64,000 nucleotides of DNA, taken from contig NZ_JACJON010000073.1 in the NCBI RefSeq assembly GCF_014695585.1, positions 145,138 to 209,137 of the forward strand, read 5' to 3'. This document shows, piece by piece, positions 46,317 through 55,776 of this stretch; the stretch's first letter is position 1, and every line of letters starts with the position of its first letter. The notes beneath the pieces are model-generated. The model was not told the DNA's origin. It saw only the letters and a program-made list of their open reading frames with translations, and ran no database searches. The position numbers were made by a program, and so were the translations under genes. The DNA is from Microcoleus sp. FACHB-831 (GTDB lineage: Bacteria; Cyanobacteriota; Cyanobacteriia; Cyanobacteriales; FACHB-T130).

Positions 46317-47645
46317 ATGTCTTCTGCCCCATGCATTTTAATTCGCGGCGCTCGGATTCTGCTACCCGGTGGAGAGTTTCTGGTAGGAGATGTGCTGACT
46401 GAGGGCAGAGAAATTGTCCAAGTCGCACCAGAAATCCCGGCGAGTGACACTTGTAAGGAGATAGACGCCGCTGGTTTAACTTTGTTGCCTGGAGCGATTG
46501 ACCCGCAAGTACACTTCAGGGAACCAGGGCTGGAACATAAGGAAGATTTGTTCACTGCGAGTTGTGCCTGTGCTAAAGGCGGGGTGACTTCGTTCCTGGA
46601 GATGCCTAATACTCGCCCCCTTACGACTACGCAAGCTGCTTTAGATGACAAGCTGCTACGAGCGTCCCAAAAGTGCTTGGTTAATTATGGCTTTTTTATT
46701 GGGGCTACGCCAGAGAATCTACCCGATCTTCTAGAGGCAAACCCGACGTGTGGCATCAAAATCTTTATGGGTTCGATGCACGGTCAGCTATTAGTGGATG
46801 CAGATTCAGCACTGGAGGCTATTTTTTCAAAGGGTCGCCGCTTAATCGCCGTCCACGCTGAAGACCAAGCTAGAATTACCCAGCGTCGAGAGGAGTTTGC
46901 TGGCATTCACGATGTTGCTGTTCACTCGCAAATTCAGGATAACCAAGCTGCACTTAATGCTACCCAACTGGCGCTAAAACTCTCTAAAAAATATCAGCGT
47001 CGCTTGCATATTCTTCATATGTCTACTGGTGAAGAAGCTGAATTTCTCCGGGTGGATAAACCGAGTTGGGTTACTGCTGAGGTGACGCCGCAACACTTGC
47101 TTCTCAATACGAGTGCTTATGAGAAGATTGGCACTTTGGCGCAAATGAATCCGCCACTGCGATCGCCCCGCGATAATGAAGTCCTCTGGCAAGCTCTTCT
47201 CGATGGTGTTATTGATTTTATCGCTACAGATCACGCTCCTCATACTTTAGAAGAAAAAGCCCAACAATACCCCAATTCTCCTTCTGGTATGCCCGGAGTT
47301 GAGACTTCTCTGCCTTTAATGTTAACTCAAGCTATGCACGGTCGCTGTACTGTTGCTCAAGTTTCTAATTGGATGTCTGCGGCTGTGGCTAAGGCGTATG
47401 CTATTCCTAAAAAGGGCGCGATCGCTCCCGGCTACGATGCCGATTTAGTCTTGGTCGATTTAAACAATTATCGACCCGTCCTGCGCGAAGAAGTTTTAAC
47501 AAAATGCGGCTGGAATCCCTTTGAGGGCTGGGATTTGACTGGATGGCCTGTTATTACCATTGTCGGCGGTCAAGTTGTTTATGAAAGAGGTAAACTCTAC
47601 ACCGAAGTAAGAGGTGAAGCTCTTACTTTCGAGCCTAATAATTGA
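46317..47645 (+). CDS. pyrC: Dihydroorotase
   Basis: 442-aa amidohydrolase for the third step of pyrimidine synthesis. Features are GAIDPQVHFREPGLEHKEDL, GGVTSFLEMPNTRPLT, KIFMGSMHGQLL, HAEDQARI, LHILHMSTGEEAE, VTPQHLLL, LAQMNPPLRSPRDNEVL and FIATDHAPHTLEEK. The first metal motif has Gln in place of the first His (DPQVHFR). That variant is shared by a recognised group of dihydroorotase-annotated proteins. All later metal and substrate motifs are intact, so this is the better candidate for the active enzyme of the two homologues here. Confidence 0.9.
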   Translation: MSSAPCILIRGARILLPGGEFLVGDVLTEGREIVQVAPEIPASDTCKEIDAAGLTLLPGAIDPQVHFREPGLEHKEDLFTASCACAKGGVTSFLEMPNTRPLTTTQAALDDKLLRASQKCLVNYGFFIGATPENLPDLLEANPTCGIKIFMGSMHGQLLVDADSALEAIFSKGRRLIAVHAEDQARITQRREEFAGIHDVAVHSQIQDNQAALNATQLALKLSKKYQRRLHILHMSTGEEAEFLRVDKPSWVTAEVTPQHLLLNTSAYEKIGTLAQMNPPLRSPRDNEVLWQALLDGVIDFIATDHAPHTLEEKAQQYPNSPSGMPGVETSLPLMLTQAMHGRCTVAQVSNWMSAAVAKAYAIPKKGAIAPGYDADLVLVDLNNYRPVLREEVLTKCGWNPFEGWDLTGWPVITIVGGQVVYERGKLYTEVRGEALTFEPNN

Positions 47646-47649
47646 GCGT

Positions 47650-47686
47650 AAATCAGGCAAAATTAATTCTATTTTTGCCTGATTTT
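47650..47686 (+). terminator. Intrinsic terminator of pyrC
   Basis: AAATCAGGCAAAA pairs with TTTTTGCCTGATTT around a short loop and is followed by TTTATTTG, six bases after the pyrC stop. Confidence 0.75.
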
Positions 47687-47743
47687 TATTTGAAAATCCC
47701 CTTGACAAGTTGGGGTAATTATTGTTTAATAGTAATGTGATTG

Positions 47744-47778
47744 ACAGGGTAGGCATGATGCCTACCCTGTTGCTTTTT
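47744..47778 (+). terminator. Second strong intrinsic terminator-like hairpin
   Basis: Perfect 12-bp stem ACAGGGTAGGCA / TGCCTACCCTGT with a 3-nt loop, then TGCTTTTTTT. It follows the pyrC terminator at about 60 bases, which is unusual unless a short transcript lies between or it belongs to a mobile palindrome. Confidence 0.75.
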
Positions 47779-47805
47779 TTAGGTTAAAATTTTGGATGAA
47801 TTTTG

Positions 47806-47836
47806 ACAAACGATTAAAGTTAGGTTAATCGTTTGT
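47806..47836. repeat. Perfect 12-bp hairpin ACAAACGATTAA / TTAATCGTTTGT
   Basis: Arms 47806-47817 and 47825-47836 enclose a 7-nt loop. It is the third stem-loop in under 200 bases. No T run follows, so it may be a repeat rather than a terminator. Confidence 0.6.
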
Positions 47837-47953
47837 GCCTACCCTCAAGGGAGAGGAAAATTTTTAGTTAATCCAAAATCTAAAATTGTCTTGCTTCGTA
47901 GCAGCGGATAAACAATACCCCAAACTACAAGTAGCCTGGGGTGAATCGAAAAT

Positions 47954-48415
47954 TTAAAATCGAAAATTTAAAAGTGATTGACCGACAGAAATTAGATTAG
48001 CCAGACGGCCATTATCTGAGTATGTGAGTTGGACTTGCAAATAACTATCTGGCTTGTACGGCAATCTTTCTGGCCACTCGATGGCGACAATTCCTGGCAT
48101 GACTTCGACACCTTCCCAGTAGTTTTCTAACTGTAACGCCTGGGCTTCTTGTGGTTCCAAGCGATATAAATCGAGGTGATATAGAGGGATGCGTCCTTCT
48201 AAATACTCGTTAATTAAAGTGAATGTGGGACTAACAATTGGATCTAATATTCCCAAACCTTCGCCAATACCGCCAACCAGAGTAGTTTTACCCGCGCCTA
48301 AGTCCCCTTCTAATAAAATTACACTACCAGCAGGGAGCGATCGCCCTAGAGAAATACCGAGCGATCGCGTCGAAGAGTCATCTGGCAGAAAAATTAACTC
48401 GCGTTCATGTTTCAT
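47954..48415 (-). CDS. tsaE: tRNA threonylcarbamoyladenosine biosynthesis ATPase TsaE
   Basis: 153-aa P-loop ATPase that works with TsaB and TsaD in t6A37 modification of tRNA. Walker A is LLEGDLGAGKTTLV near residue 35-47, switch-like region SPTFTLINEYL at about 62, and YHLDLYRLEPQEAQALQLENYW and VAIEWPERL follow. The C-terminal residues run into an intergenic-type repeat (CGAAAATTTAAAATCGAAAATTTAAAA), so the last few amino acids are probably not conserved. Confidence 0.95.
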   Translation of the reverse strand: MKHERELIFLPDDSSTRSLGISLGRSLPAGSVILLEGDLGAGKTTLVGGIGEGLGILDPIVSPTFTLINEYLEGRIPLYHLDLYRLEPQEAQALQLENYWEGVEVMPGIVAIEWPERLPYKPDSYLQVQLTYSDNGRLANLISVGQSLLNFRF

Positions 48416-48467
48416 AGTTTATAGTTCATTGCGATGAACAATAAACAATCATCCGACAAAGGACAGG

Positions 48468-49859
48468 TTAAAAATCTGTTGCTTGTGCGCGATTGTACCA
48501 GCGCAGCAACACGCCTGCGAGACGCTGGGGATTGTGGCGCACGTAACCTGTTTCCTCATCTTCGTCCATAACATTAGTTAAAACAATCCGACGTCCCAAC
48601 TTAGCGACAGATTCTCTGTCTAAATACACCGGATGGGAATTTTCCTGAGCATAGCGTATCAGAGCATGAGCGGAGGGCACTTTCCGCTGTACTAGGACTG
48701 CATTAAACAGTGGTTCTCCGCAGGCGGCGTCAATAGCGCGGATATGGTCTGAGACGCTGTAGCCTTGGGTTTCTCCCGGCTGAGTCATAATGTTGCAGAC
48801 ATAGATGCGGGGGACTTCCTTAGCAGCGATCGCAGTAGCAATTTCCGGTACTAAGAGATTGGGGATTACACTCGTGTAGAGGCTACCGGGGCCAATAACA
48901 ATGTAATCTGCTTCCGCGATCGCCTTAAGCGCAGCAGGTAGCGCGGGCGGATTTGCCGGAATGCAGCCAATTTTAACAATACTGCCGCCTGCTTCGGTAA
49001 TGCTAGACTCTCCCTCAATGCGCCGCCCGTCGGATAATTCTGCTACTAGGCGGACATCGCTGAGAGTTGCGGGTAGCACCCGTCCGCGCACGGCTAAAAC
49101 TTGCGAAGAAGCAGCGATCGCTTGTTCCAAATCTCCGGTAATTTCGCTCATCGCTGTCAGGAACAGATTGCCAAAACTGTGACCGACAAGACCATCACCA
49201 GCACTAAAACGGTATTGAAACAACTCGGTTAATAACTTTTCCTCATCTGCTAGCGCCGCCAGACAGTTGCGAATATCCCCCGGTGGGAGGACTCCAATTT
49301 CTCGCCGCAGACGGCCAGAAGAGCCACCATCATCAGCTACGGTGACAATCGCAGTAATATTGGCGCTGTACTCTTTCAATCCTCTTAGTAAAGTAGAAAG
49401 TCCAGTACCGCCGCCAATTACCACAATTTTTGGCCCTCGACCCAAGCGGCGATGAGCTAGCAGCACGTCAACGAGTTGTTCATCTCCTTCGGGCTTTAAT
49501 ACAGAGGTAATCGAGCCAAGACTGCGGGTTTGTCCCCAAAAAATCAAGAACAGACCGCAGGAGATCGCTAGGGGACCCGACACATAGCTGGGAATGATAG
49601 TTGAGATCGCCCCCAGCACATCCCCAACGAACTGTATCAGTAAAAAAATCGGGGTTAGCTTCACCCAAATTGCCAACCCCAGGCTTGTTAGCACTACGCC
49701 TGCTGCACTTATAAGCAACCAGCGTTTCACCAACAGTCCGGGAGCCAACCACTTGTACCAATGGTTGACTCGCGCATTGGTTTTAGGGCTAGGAACCCTA
49801 GTTATGCGCGAATCGTGTTGGAGAGTGCGTAAGGCTTGTTTGAAGATTCCGATTGACAT
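48468..49859 (-). CDS. YvcK/CofD-like family protein (gluconeogenesis factor family)
   Basis: 463-aa protein from the Met that begins [14 protein letters not shown]. An AGGA lies 8 bases upstream, while the frame is open 21 codons further. Two hydrophobic segments near the N-terminus anchor it to the membrane. The rest is the CofD/YvcK Rossmann-like domain: [89 protein letters not shown] and [19 protein letters not shown]. In Firmicutes YvcK binds UDP-sugars and affects cell shape and carbon use. The membrane anchor is a cyanobacterial addition. Confidence 0.9.
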   Translation of the reverse strand: MSIGIFKQALRTLQHDSRITRVPSPKTNARVNHWYKWLAPGLLVKRWLLISAAGVVLTSLGLAIWVKLTPIFLLIQFVGDVLGAISTIIPSYVSGPLAISCGLFLIFWGQTRSLGSITSVLKPEGDEQLVDVLLAHRRLGRGPKIVVIGGGTGLSTLLRGLKEYSANITAIVTVADDGGSSGRLRREIGVLPPGDIRNCLAALADEEKLLTELFQYRFSAGDGLVGHSFGNLFLTAMSEITGDLEQAIAASSQVLAVRGRVLPATLSDVRLVAELSDGRRIEGESSITEAGGSIVKIGCIPANPPALPAALKAIAEADYIVIGPGSLYTSVIPNLLVPEIATAIAAKEVPRIYVCNIMTQPGETQGYSVSDHIRAIDAACGEPLFNAVLVQRKVPSAHALIRYAQENSHPVYLDRESVAKLGRRIVLTNVMDEDEETGYVRHNPQRLAGVLLRWYNRAQATDF

Positions 49860-50343
49860 TGCCGATTCCTGGGGAACAACAAGGCTTGAGAGGACTTTAA
49901 CGCTAGTGGCAGAACTACTCAAGTTCTATAGGCGATTTGACTGGTACTGGTTTGTTAAGGTTGCGAACAGAGGGTTTAACCAAAGCCGCTTCGAGCAACA
50001 GGATACCTTCTCTGAGTGCCAATAGAATGTGATATAGGAAACCAGTAAATTGCCACCCAGCTTTTTAAACCTCAGCTTATGATACGTTTGGTTAGCTGCC
50101 AAACCAGGAATCAGGGCGTTATGACAAAGGAGAAATTTCCCGCATCAGGTTCGTGGCGCAGGCTTCTAGCCTGATACACAGATGCACTATAAGCCCTCTC
50201 CAGGTCAACTTTCTAAAGGTGGATTTAGATTGGATGTTTCTTTTGAGAGGCGATCGCGGCGCAAAATTTTTTCTGCTTTTGTTAACTTATTCAATCTAAA
50301 ATCCACGTATCGTATGGCGATTGTCTCCCCCGAACTAGGCTAG
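49860..50343. other. Intergenic region between divergent yvcK-like gene and ruvC
   Basis: About 480 bases without a convincing gene. Hairpins include GTTTGG/CCAAAC (about 50088-50107) and the palindrome CAGGCTTCTAGCCTG (about 50159-50173), which looks like a dispersed repeat. A plus-strand frame through 50025 is an antisense shadow of the yvcK-like gene. Confidence 0.4.
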
Positions 50344-50871
50344 ATGGAAAAACGAATTTTAGGATTAGACCCAGGACTAGCTAGATTAGGATTTGGTGCA
50401 ATTGTGTGCGAGACGGCTTCTAGCGTTACTAAAACTGCTAATAGCCTGAATATCGGCGTAAAAATAGCGCCGCAAGTCGTAAAGTTGCTGGATTTTGGCG
50501 TGATTGAGACGCAAGCTAAGACAGAAATGGGACAGCGACTCCGCACAATTTACGAAGATTTGCACGAATTAATGGGGTTAGTGCAACCCGATTTGGTGGC
50601 GATCGAGAAATTGTTTTTTTACCGGATGGCAAACACGATTTTAGTAGCCCAAGCGCGGGGTGTACTGATGTTGGTACTGGCGCAAGTGGGCGTCCCGGTT
50701 GTTGAATTTACCCCGGCGCAGATTAAGCAGGCGCTTACAGGAATGGGAAATGCAGATAAGTACGAAGTGCAAGAGGCTGTAGCGCGGGAATTGGAATTGG
50801 ATAGAATTCCCAAGCCAGACGATGCGGCGGATGCGTTAGCAGTGGCGCTAACAGCGTGGTTTCAGGAATAG
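50344..50871 (+). CDS. ruvC: Holliday junction resolvase RuvC
   Basis: 175-aa endonuclease that cuts Holliday junctions with RuvAB. The acidic active site is visible as Asp9 in [14 protein letters not shown], the Glu of [14 protein letters not shown], and the Asp pair in [37 protein letters not shown] is also typical. A low-complexity insert (about residues 20-45, [17 protein letters not shown]) separates the first strand from LLDFGVIET. The cyanobacterial enzyme usually has a shorter loop there. Confidence 0.96.
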   Translation: MEKRILGLDPGLARLGFGAIVCETASSVTKTANSLNIGVKIAPQVVKLLDFGVIETQAKTEMGQRLRTIYEDLHELMGLVQPDLVAIEKLFFYRMANTILVAQARGVLMLVLAQVGVPVVEFTPAQIKQALTGMGNADKYEVQEAVARELELDRIPKPDDAADALAVALTAWFQE

Positions 50872-51108
50872 CGATGAGCCAACAGCGCGATCGCTCCACT
50901 AACTTGCATTAATTTTTTTTTGTATGCTATCTGAGTAAGAGGCTACCAAGAGATTAACTACTCTAGCGCCAGCTAATGGATGGGCACATCGATCCATATG
51001 GGTTTCAAAACCATATATAGCGAAAAAATTCGCTTCTAGCGCCGGGTAGATTTTTCGATTTGGAAGTCTTTTACACAAACTTTTTGGTTGAGATGAGGAG
51101 TGGATCGC

Positions 51109-51759
51109 ATGAATAATATCAGCAAGTGGGGAAAGCATATAGCTTTCTTTGCTTTAGGATTAACCGCCGTAGGGAGTCTGAATGCTCCCGCAACAGCAGG
51201 TGCAGCGCACCAAACAACTAACATCATTCAAGCATCAGAATCAAAGGGTAATTTGCAACTAGCCCAAGCGCAGACCCTTGTGGGACAATGCCGCGCCGCT
51301 AAAGAGCGGATCTTTGTCTACTCACAGCGTTCAAACACCAGTCAAACTGTTAGAACCCTAGCTACCAACGAACAAGTTACGCTCGCAGAAGAGGGCACTG
51401 ATGGTTTTATAGCAATTAGTTCCCCCGAAAAGGGATATGTAGAGGTAAAAGACCTCACATCATGTTCTGGAGGAGTAGCCGCGAAGCCAGCGCCAGCCCA
51501 AACATCATCATCAAGCCTCTGCCGCGTAGTGACATATAACGGAACTGAGGGGCTGGCTATCCGTAAAGGGCCTCAAAAAAATGCCGCTAGAGTTGGTGGA
51601 GTCTACGCGGGAAATCGGGTTACGCTCAAAAACAACCCTCCATCTTACACGGTAGACAGTGAAAAGCGTTCGTGGGTGGAGATCTCAGCTCCCACTGCGG
51701 GATGGATTTCTTACGGCTACCCTAGCTCAAACTCGACTAATGTAGGAGCTTGTTCGTAG
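51109..51759 (+). CDS. Secreted protein with two SH3-like domains
   Basis: 216-aa predicted exported protein. The ATG at 51109 has GAGGAG with proper spacing. A GTG three codons upstream lies too near that site. Signal peptide residues 1-30 (HIAFFALGLTAVGSLNAPATAGA). Two bacterial SH3-type modules follow: about 60-120 (CRAAKERIFVYSQRSNTSQT, KGYVEVKDLTSC) and about 135-216 (CRVVTYNGTEGLAIRKGP, RSWVEISAPTAGWISYGY). Each carries a Cys pair that may form a disulfide. Likely binds cell-wall peptidoglycan or another periplasmic ligand. Confidence 0.85.
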   Translation: MNNISKWGKHIAFFALGLTAVGSLNAPATAGAAHQTTNIIQASESKGNLQLAQAQTLVGQCRAAKERIFVYSQRSNTSQTVRTLATNEQVTLAEEGTDGFIAISSPEKGYVEVKDLTSCSGGVAAKPAPAQTSSSSLCRVVTYNGTEGLAIRKGPQKNAARVGGVYAGNRVTLKNNPPSYTVDSEKRSWVEISAPTAGWISYGYPSSNSTNVGACS

Positions 51760-51777
51760 AAGTAAAAAGTTAAAACA

Positions 51778-51851
51778 ATTCCCAGGCTCCCGCCTGGAAA
51801 AGAGGGCAAAAGGAAGAAATATTTTCTCTTTCTTTTGCCTTTTGTTTTTTT
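51778..51851 (+). repeat. Left copy of an inverted dispersed repeat flanking the Uma2 gene
   Basis: ATTCCCAGGCTCCCGCCTGG, then AAAAGAGGGCAAAAGGAAG facing CTCTTTCTTTTGCC. Read on the opposite strand, the segment at 52728-52795 is nearly the same sequence, so the two copies form inverted repeats about 870 bases apart around one gene. Confidence 0.75.
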
Positions 51852-51936
51852 ACAAGTCAGCAACAAAGCCGGAAGCTATAAGCGCAGATCGTAAAATTGT
51901 GGAGATACTGGAGAAATCCTCGCGAGGGCGATCGCC

Positions 51937-52719
51937 ATGTTAGCAAGTCTGGGCAAATACACTATCACCTGGGAAAAATTACCGGATGATTTTATCTTAG
52001 ATGACGAGCCTGTGGAAAGTATTGACCAACCTTTAATAGCAGCTGCCTTGCGCGAAATTTTGGAACTAGCGGGGCTGCTTCATTCAGAGAGATTAGTGGC
52101 ATCTAACCTCGGCATCTGCGCTACGTTAGACGGCAAGCTAGTTATCAAAGCACCCGATTGGTTTTATGTTAGCAGCGTGTTGCCAATTTCCCCCCAAGAA
52201 GTCCGCCGCAGTTACACCCCAAATTTAGAAGGGGAAATTCCCGCAATAGTGATGGAGTTTTTATCAGCCACAGATGCAGGGGAATACTCTAGCAAACAAA
52301 CTTATCCACCAGGCAAGTGGTTTTTTTACGAGCAAATCTTGCAAGTGCCAATATACGCCATTTTTGATGCGATCGCAGGAGAAATGGAAGTATATCAATT
52401 AAATTCAGGACGTTATCAACTGCAACGCCCCAATGCAGATGGACGTTACTGGATAGATCGAGTCGGCTTATTCCTCGGCATCTGGCAGGGCACTAAAGGA
52501 CAACGCACGGGATACTGGTTGCGGTGGTGGGATGAATCTGGACAAATGTTGTTGTGGGGGGAAGAGTTAGTCGAGCAGGAGCGACAGTTGAGAGACCAGG
52601 AGCGACAAGCTAAAGAAGCAGCTCTACAACAAGTTGAACAGGAGCGACAAGCCAAAGAAGCAGCTCTACAACAGGTGGAGGAATTGGCAGCACAGTTGAG
52701 GGCTTTGGGTGGAAATTAA
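51937..52719 (+). CDS. Uma2 family (DUF820) restriction-endonuclease-fold protein
   Basis: 260-aa protein of the Uma2 PD-(D/E)XK family, which is greatly expanded in cyanobacteria. Visible blocks are ITWEKLPDDF, the LKAAALREILELAGLL-type helix, VVIKAPDWFYV (core Asp), IPAIVMEFLSATDAGEYS (catalytic Glu), GKWFFYEQILQVPIYAIFD, GRYWIDRVGLFLGIWQGTK and YWLRWWDESGQMLLWGEE. The C-terminus (about 207-255) is a coiled coil built from two tandem copies of QERQAKEAALQQVE. The target is unknown. Inverted repeats flank the gene, suggesting it may move or be deleted as a cassette. Confidence 0.85.
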   Translation: MLASLGKYTITWEKLPDDFILDDEPVESIDQPLIAAALREILELAGLLHSERLVASNLGICATLDGKLVIKAPDWFYVSSVLPISPQEVRRSYTPNLEGEIPAIVMEFLSATDAGEYSSKQTYPPGKWFFYEQILQVPIYAIFDAIAGEMEVYQLNSGRYQLQRPNADGRYWIDRVGLFLGIWQGTKGQRTGYWLRWWDESGQMLLWGEELVEQERQLRDQERQAKEAALQQVEQERQAKEAALQQVEELAAQLRALGGN

Positions 52720-52727
52720 TAGTAAGT

Positions 52728-52795
52728 AAAAAGGCAAAAGAAAAGAGAAAAAAACTCTTTCTTTTGCCCTCATTTCCAGGCGGGAGCTTGGGAAT
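52728..52795 (-). repeat. Right copy of the inverted dispersed repeat flanking the Uma2 gene
   Basis: AAAAAGGCAAAAGAAAAGAG facing CTCTTTCTTTTGCCC, then CCAGGCGGGAGCTTGGGAAT. It is the inverse of the copy at 51778. It may also serve as the terminator between the Uma2 gene and convergent argD. Confidence 0.75.
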
Positions 52796-52800
52796 GCTTT

Positions 52801-54084
52801 TTACTTTGTCGCAGTCGCCATTGCTTTTTCAACAGCTACCAAAGCTTTGTCTATCTCTTGAGCTGTAACAATTAGCGGTGGGACAAATCTGACGACTTTC
52901 GGGCCAGCCGGGACGAGTAGCAAACCCTCGGCTATGGTATTTTTAACAACATCAGCTGAAGTCAGTTCGATGTCTGCTTTCAACTCCATGCCGTTAATTA
53001 AACCCCAGCCGCGAACTTCAGCAATTTGGTTAGGATATTTGGAGGCGATCGCTCTCAAACCTGCCCTCAATTGCTCTCCCCGTTCTTGCACGTTTTGCAG
53101 CAGCTTTTCTTGCTCCAAAGTCTGACACACAGTTAACGCCACAGCACATGCAAAGGGATTCCCCCCAAACGTACTGGCATGATCTCCCGGCTGGAAAACA
53201 TCGCACTTGGACTTGCACAAGGTAGCGCCAATCGGGATACCGCCGCCCAAGCCTTTAGCAGAAGTGAAGATATCCGGCTCAATCCCTAAATTTTCGTATC
53301 CCCAGTATTTGCCACTGCGACCCATACCGACTTGCACTTCATCTAATATCAGCAGGATGCCAGTCTCGTCGCAAAGTTTCCGCAACTGTTGGAAGTATTC
53401 CACATCGCCGGGACGGACGCCGCCTTCTCCCTGCAAGGCTTCCAGCATGATAGCAGCAACACCATGTTCGCCATCATCTAGTTCAGCGATCGCATTCTTT
53501 ACCGCTTCAAAATCGTTATAAGGAACGTAATGAAAACCAGGCATTAAGGGGTCGAAGTTCTTTTGATACTTCGGTTGACCCGTTGCGGTAATCGTCGCTA
53601 AAGTGCGTCCGTGAAAGCTGGCGTGAGCTGTCAAAATTATCGGCTTTTCTATCCCTTTAACCGTGTGTGCGTACTTCCGGGCAAGTTTAATTGCCCCTTC
53701 GTTCGCCTCAGCACCAGAGTTGCAGAAAAATGCTCTATCTGCACAGGAATGGTCAATCAACCATTTTGCCAATTCCCCTTGCACGGGAATGTAGTACAGG
53801 TTAGAAACATGGTGCAAGGTTTGGATTTGGCGCGTTACTGTTTCCACCATTGCGGGGTGAGCGTGTCCCAAGGTGCAAGTGGCAATCCCAGCCACAAAAT
53901 CCAGGTATTCGCGCCCCTCAGTGTCCCACAGGTTACAACCTGCACCCCTCTCTATGGCAATGGGGTAGCGCCCGTAGGTGGTCATCACAGAACTGTTAAA
54001 GCCAGATTCGTTATACGGTGCAGACACTACTGGCCCTGACTCTGCTGGGATTGTGGGATCTTGAACAAGAGCTTCTAGACTCAT
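52801..54084 (-). CDS. argD: Acetylornithine aminotransferase
   Basis: 427-aa PLP enzyme of arginine synthesis. Characteristic motifs are YPIAIERGAGCNLWDTEGREYLDFVAGIATCTLGHAHP, FFCNSGAEANEGAIKLARKY, ASFHGRTLATITATGQPKYQ, ILLILDEVQVGMGRSGKYWGYE, the PLP-lysine segment IFTSAKGLGGGIPIGA, and HASTFGGNPFACAVAL. Related class-III aminotransferases share these, but the sequence is most like bacterial ArgD. The N-terminal about 28 residues before the domain look poorly conserved. Confidence 0.94.
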   Translation of the reverse strand: MSLEALVQDPTIPAESGPVVSAPYNESGFNSSVMTTYGRYPIAIERGAGCNLWDTEGREYLDFVAGIATCTLGHAHPAMVETVTRQIQTLHHVSNLYYIPVQGELAKWLIDHSCADRAFFCNSGAEANEGAIKLARKYAHTVKGIEKPIILTAHASFHGRTLATITATGQPKYQKNFDPLMPGFHYVPYNDFEAVKNAIAELDDGEHGVAAIMLEALQGEGGVRPGDVEYFQQLRKLCDETGILLILDEVQVGMGRSGKYWGYENLGIEPDIFTSAKGLGGGIPIGATLCKSKCDVFQPGDHASTFGGNPFACAVALTVCQTLEQEKLLQNVQERGEQLRAGLRAIASKYPNQIAEVRGWGLINGMELKADIELTSADVVKNTIAEGLLLVPAGPKVVRFVPPLIVTAQEIDKALVAVEKAMATATK

Positions 54085-54394
54085 CGATTAGTGCTAATGA
54101 ATTTTTTATGGTTATTTTGCATCTTAATAGGAATTTCCCAAAAGTTCTGTCTTATTTGAATCCCTAATTTTCAATCCCTAATAGGGATTTTTAGTTCAAC
54201 CACCTTTGATGCGTTCTCAGGCTACCACAGGCAAGAGTGAATTTTGTATAAATCCGATAAACAATTGCTATAAAATCCTGACAAAACAGCAATAGGCAAG
54301 GGTAATATAGACTGCCCGGTTACTGTTTTAGTGACTATAACTTTGTATAACCGTTAGATTGGTTGACTTGCTCCGCCAATAGGCTGCTTGGGAG
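54085..54394. other. Intergenic region upstream of argD and the potassium channel
   Basis: About 310 bases with a small dispersed repeat: AATCCCTAATTTTCAATCCCTAATAGGGATT (54160-54190) forms a short palindrome. Divergent promoters for argD and the channel should be here. No binding site is clear. Confidence 0.4.
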
Positions 54395-55531
54395 ATGTTG
54401 GGGTGGTACAAGTTATGGTGTCAGTGGGAATTGTCAGCAAATCTATACAAGATGCGATCGCAGCTAGTTTACTCGACCCTTGAACAAAAATATCGACGAC
54501 TAAGAAAAGAGCTGATTGGCGGTGCGATTGGCTTTGGTTGCGTCATGCTAATTGGGACGCTGTGGTATCGGCTGGTTGAGGGATGGCATTGGTTGGACTC
54601 CCTTTATATGACAGTGATCACCCTGGCAACTGTCGGGTATGGAGAAACTCAACCTCTGGGCGATCGCGGTCGCTTGTTTACCATTACCCTAATTTTGATG
54701 GGCGTTGTCAGCATCGGCTACATCGTCAATCGGTTTACAGAAGCTTTAATTCAAGGCTATTTTCAAGAAGGCGGACGACTGAGGCAGCGACGGCGATTGG
54801 TGGAATCTTTAAACGAACACTACATTCTTTGTGGATTTGGGCGCACTGGGCGTCAAATTGCCCTGGAATTTCAAGCTGAGGGCATACCTTTTGTGACGAT
54901 AGACTCCCAAACCCAGCCAGTCGAGGCGGCGCAGGAGTTCGGTTATATTGCCGTGCAAGGCGATGCTACTCTGGATGAAACCCTGCACAGGGTAGGAATC
55001 GATCGGGCGATTTGTTTGGTGGCGGCGCTACCTTCGGATGCGGAAAATCTCTACACGGTGCTTTCTGCAAAAACGCTGAATCCAAACATTAGAGCGATCG
55101 CCCGCGCCAGTACTGAAGAAGCTTTGCAGAAGCTGCAACGTGCTGGCGCTGATGCTGTTGTATCTCCCTACATTACTGGCGGTAGGCGCATGGCGGCGGC
55201 TGCTCTTAGACCCCAGGTGATGGATTTTGTGGATGGAATTCTCACTGGTACCGACAGGGCTTTTTACATGGAGGAGTTCCTGATCGATCCTCAAGCCTGT
55301 CCTGCTGTGGGGCAAACGCTGAGGGATGCACGGTTGCGATCGCAATCGGGTGCCCTCGTTCTAGCGATTCGTCGCGCTGATGGTACGCTCATCGGTGGCC
55401 CCACTGGTGAAACTCAATTAATGGCGGGAGATTTGCTAATCTGCATGGGCACGGCTGAACAACTGCGGCAACTCTCCCAAATTCTCATACCCATTCGTTC
55501 CAAAGGGCTGCGGAAGCCCAAGCATTCTTAG
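54395..55531 (+). CDS. Potassium channel with RCK (TrkA-N) domain
   Basis: 378-aa MthK-like channel. A short N-terminus is followed by helix TM1 (IGFGCVMLIGTLWYRL), the pore loop with the selectivity filter LATVGYGE, and TM2 (LFTITLILMGVVSIGYIV). The RCK N domain starts HYILCGFGRTGRQIALEF with the nucleotide-binding glycines and VQGDATLDE. A C-terminal RCK-C/TrkA-C domain ends the protein. The start is uncertain: the Met 19 codons later (54452, MRSQLVYSTLEQ) is an alternative. Confidence 0.9.
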   Translation: MLGWYKLWCQWELSANLYKMRSQLVYSTLEQKYRRLRKELIGGAIGFGCVMLIGTLWYRLVEGWHWLDSLYMTVITLATVGYGETQPLGDRGRLFTITLILMGVVSIGYIVNRFTEALIQGYFQEGGRLRQRRRLVESLNEHYILCGFGRTGRQIALEFQAEGIPFVTIDSQTQPVEAAQEFGYIAVQGDATLDETLHRVGIDRAICLVAALPSDAENLYTVLSAKTLNPNIRAIARASTEEALQKLQRAGADAVVSPYITGGRRMAAAALRPQVMDFVDGILTGTDRAFYMEEFLIDPQACPAVGQTLRDARLRSQSGALVLAIRRADGTLIGGPTGETQLMAGDLLICMGTAEQLRQLSQILIPIRSKGLRKPKHS

Positions 55532-55776
55532 AAGAATGCAACAGTTAGTCGGAAATCGGAAAATGATAAATTATGAATACTGAAGGTTTTATACTCGATT
55601 ATTCATAATTTATAGTATCGTTCTTGCCACTTACTAATATAATTTTCATCAATCCTAAAACTGATTTCGCGGGCGTCGTGATGCTATTCTAATACCGCTG
55701 TAGCAACAGACCTATAAGGCAGCAAAATATTAGAGGCGATCGCGCCTATTAAAATAGCTTCGCTTTGTGACAATTT

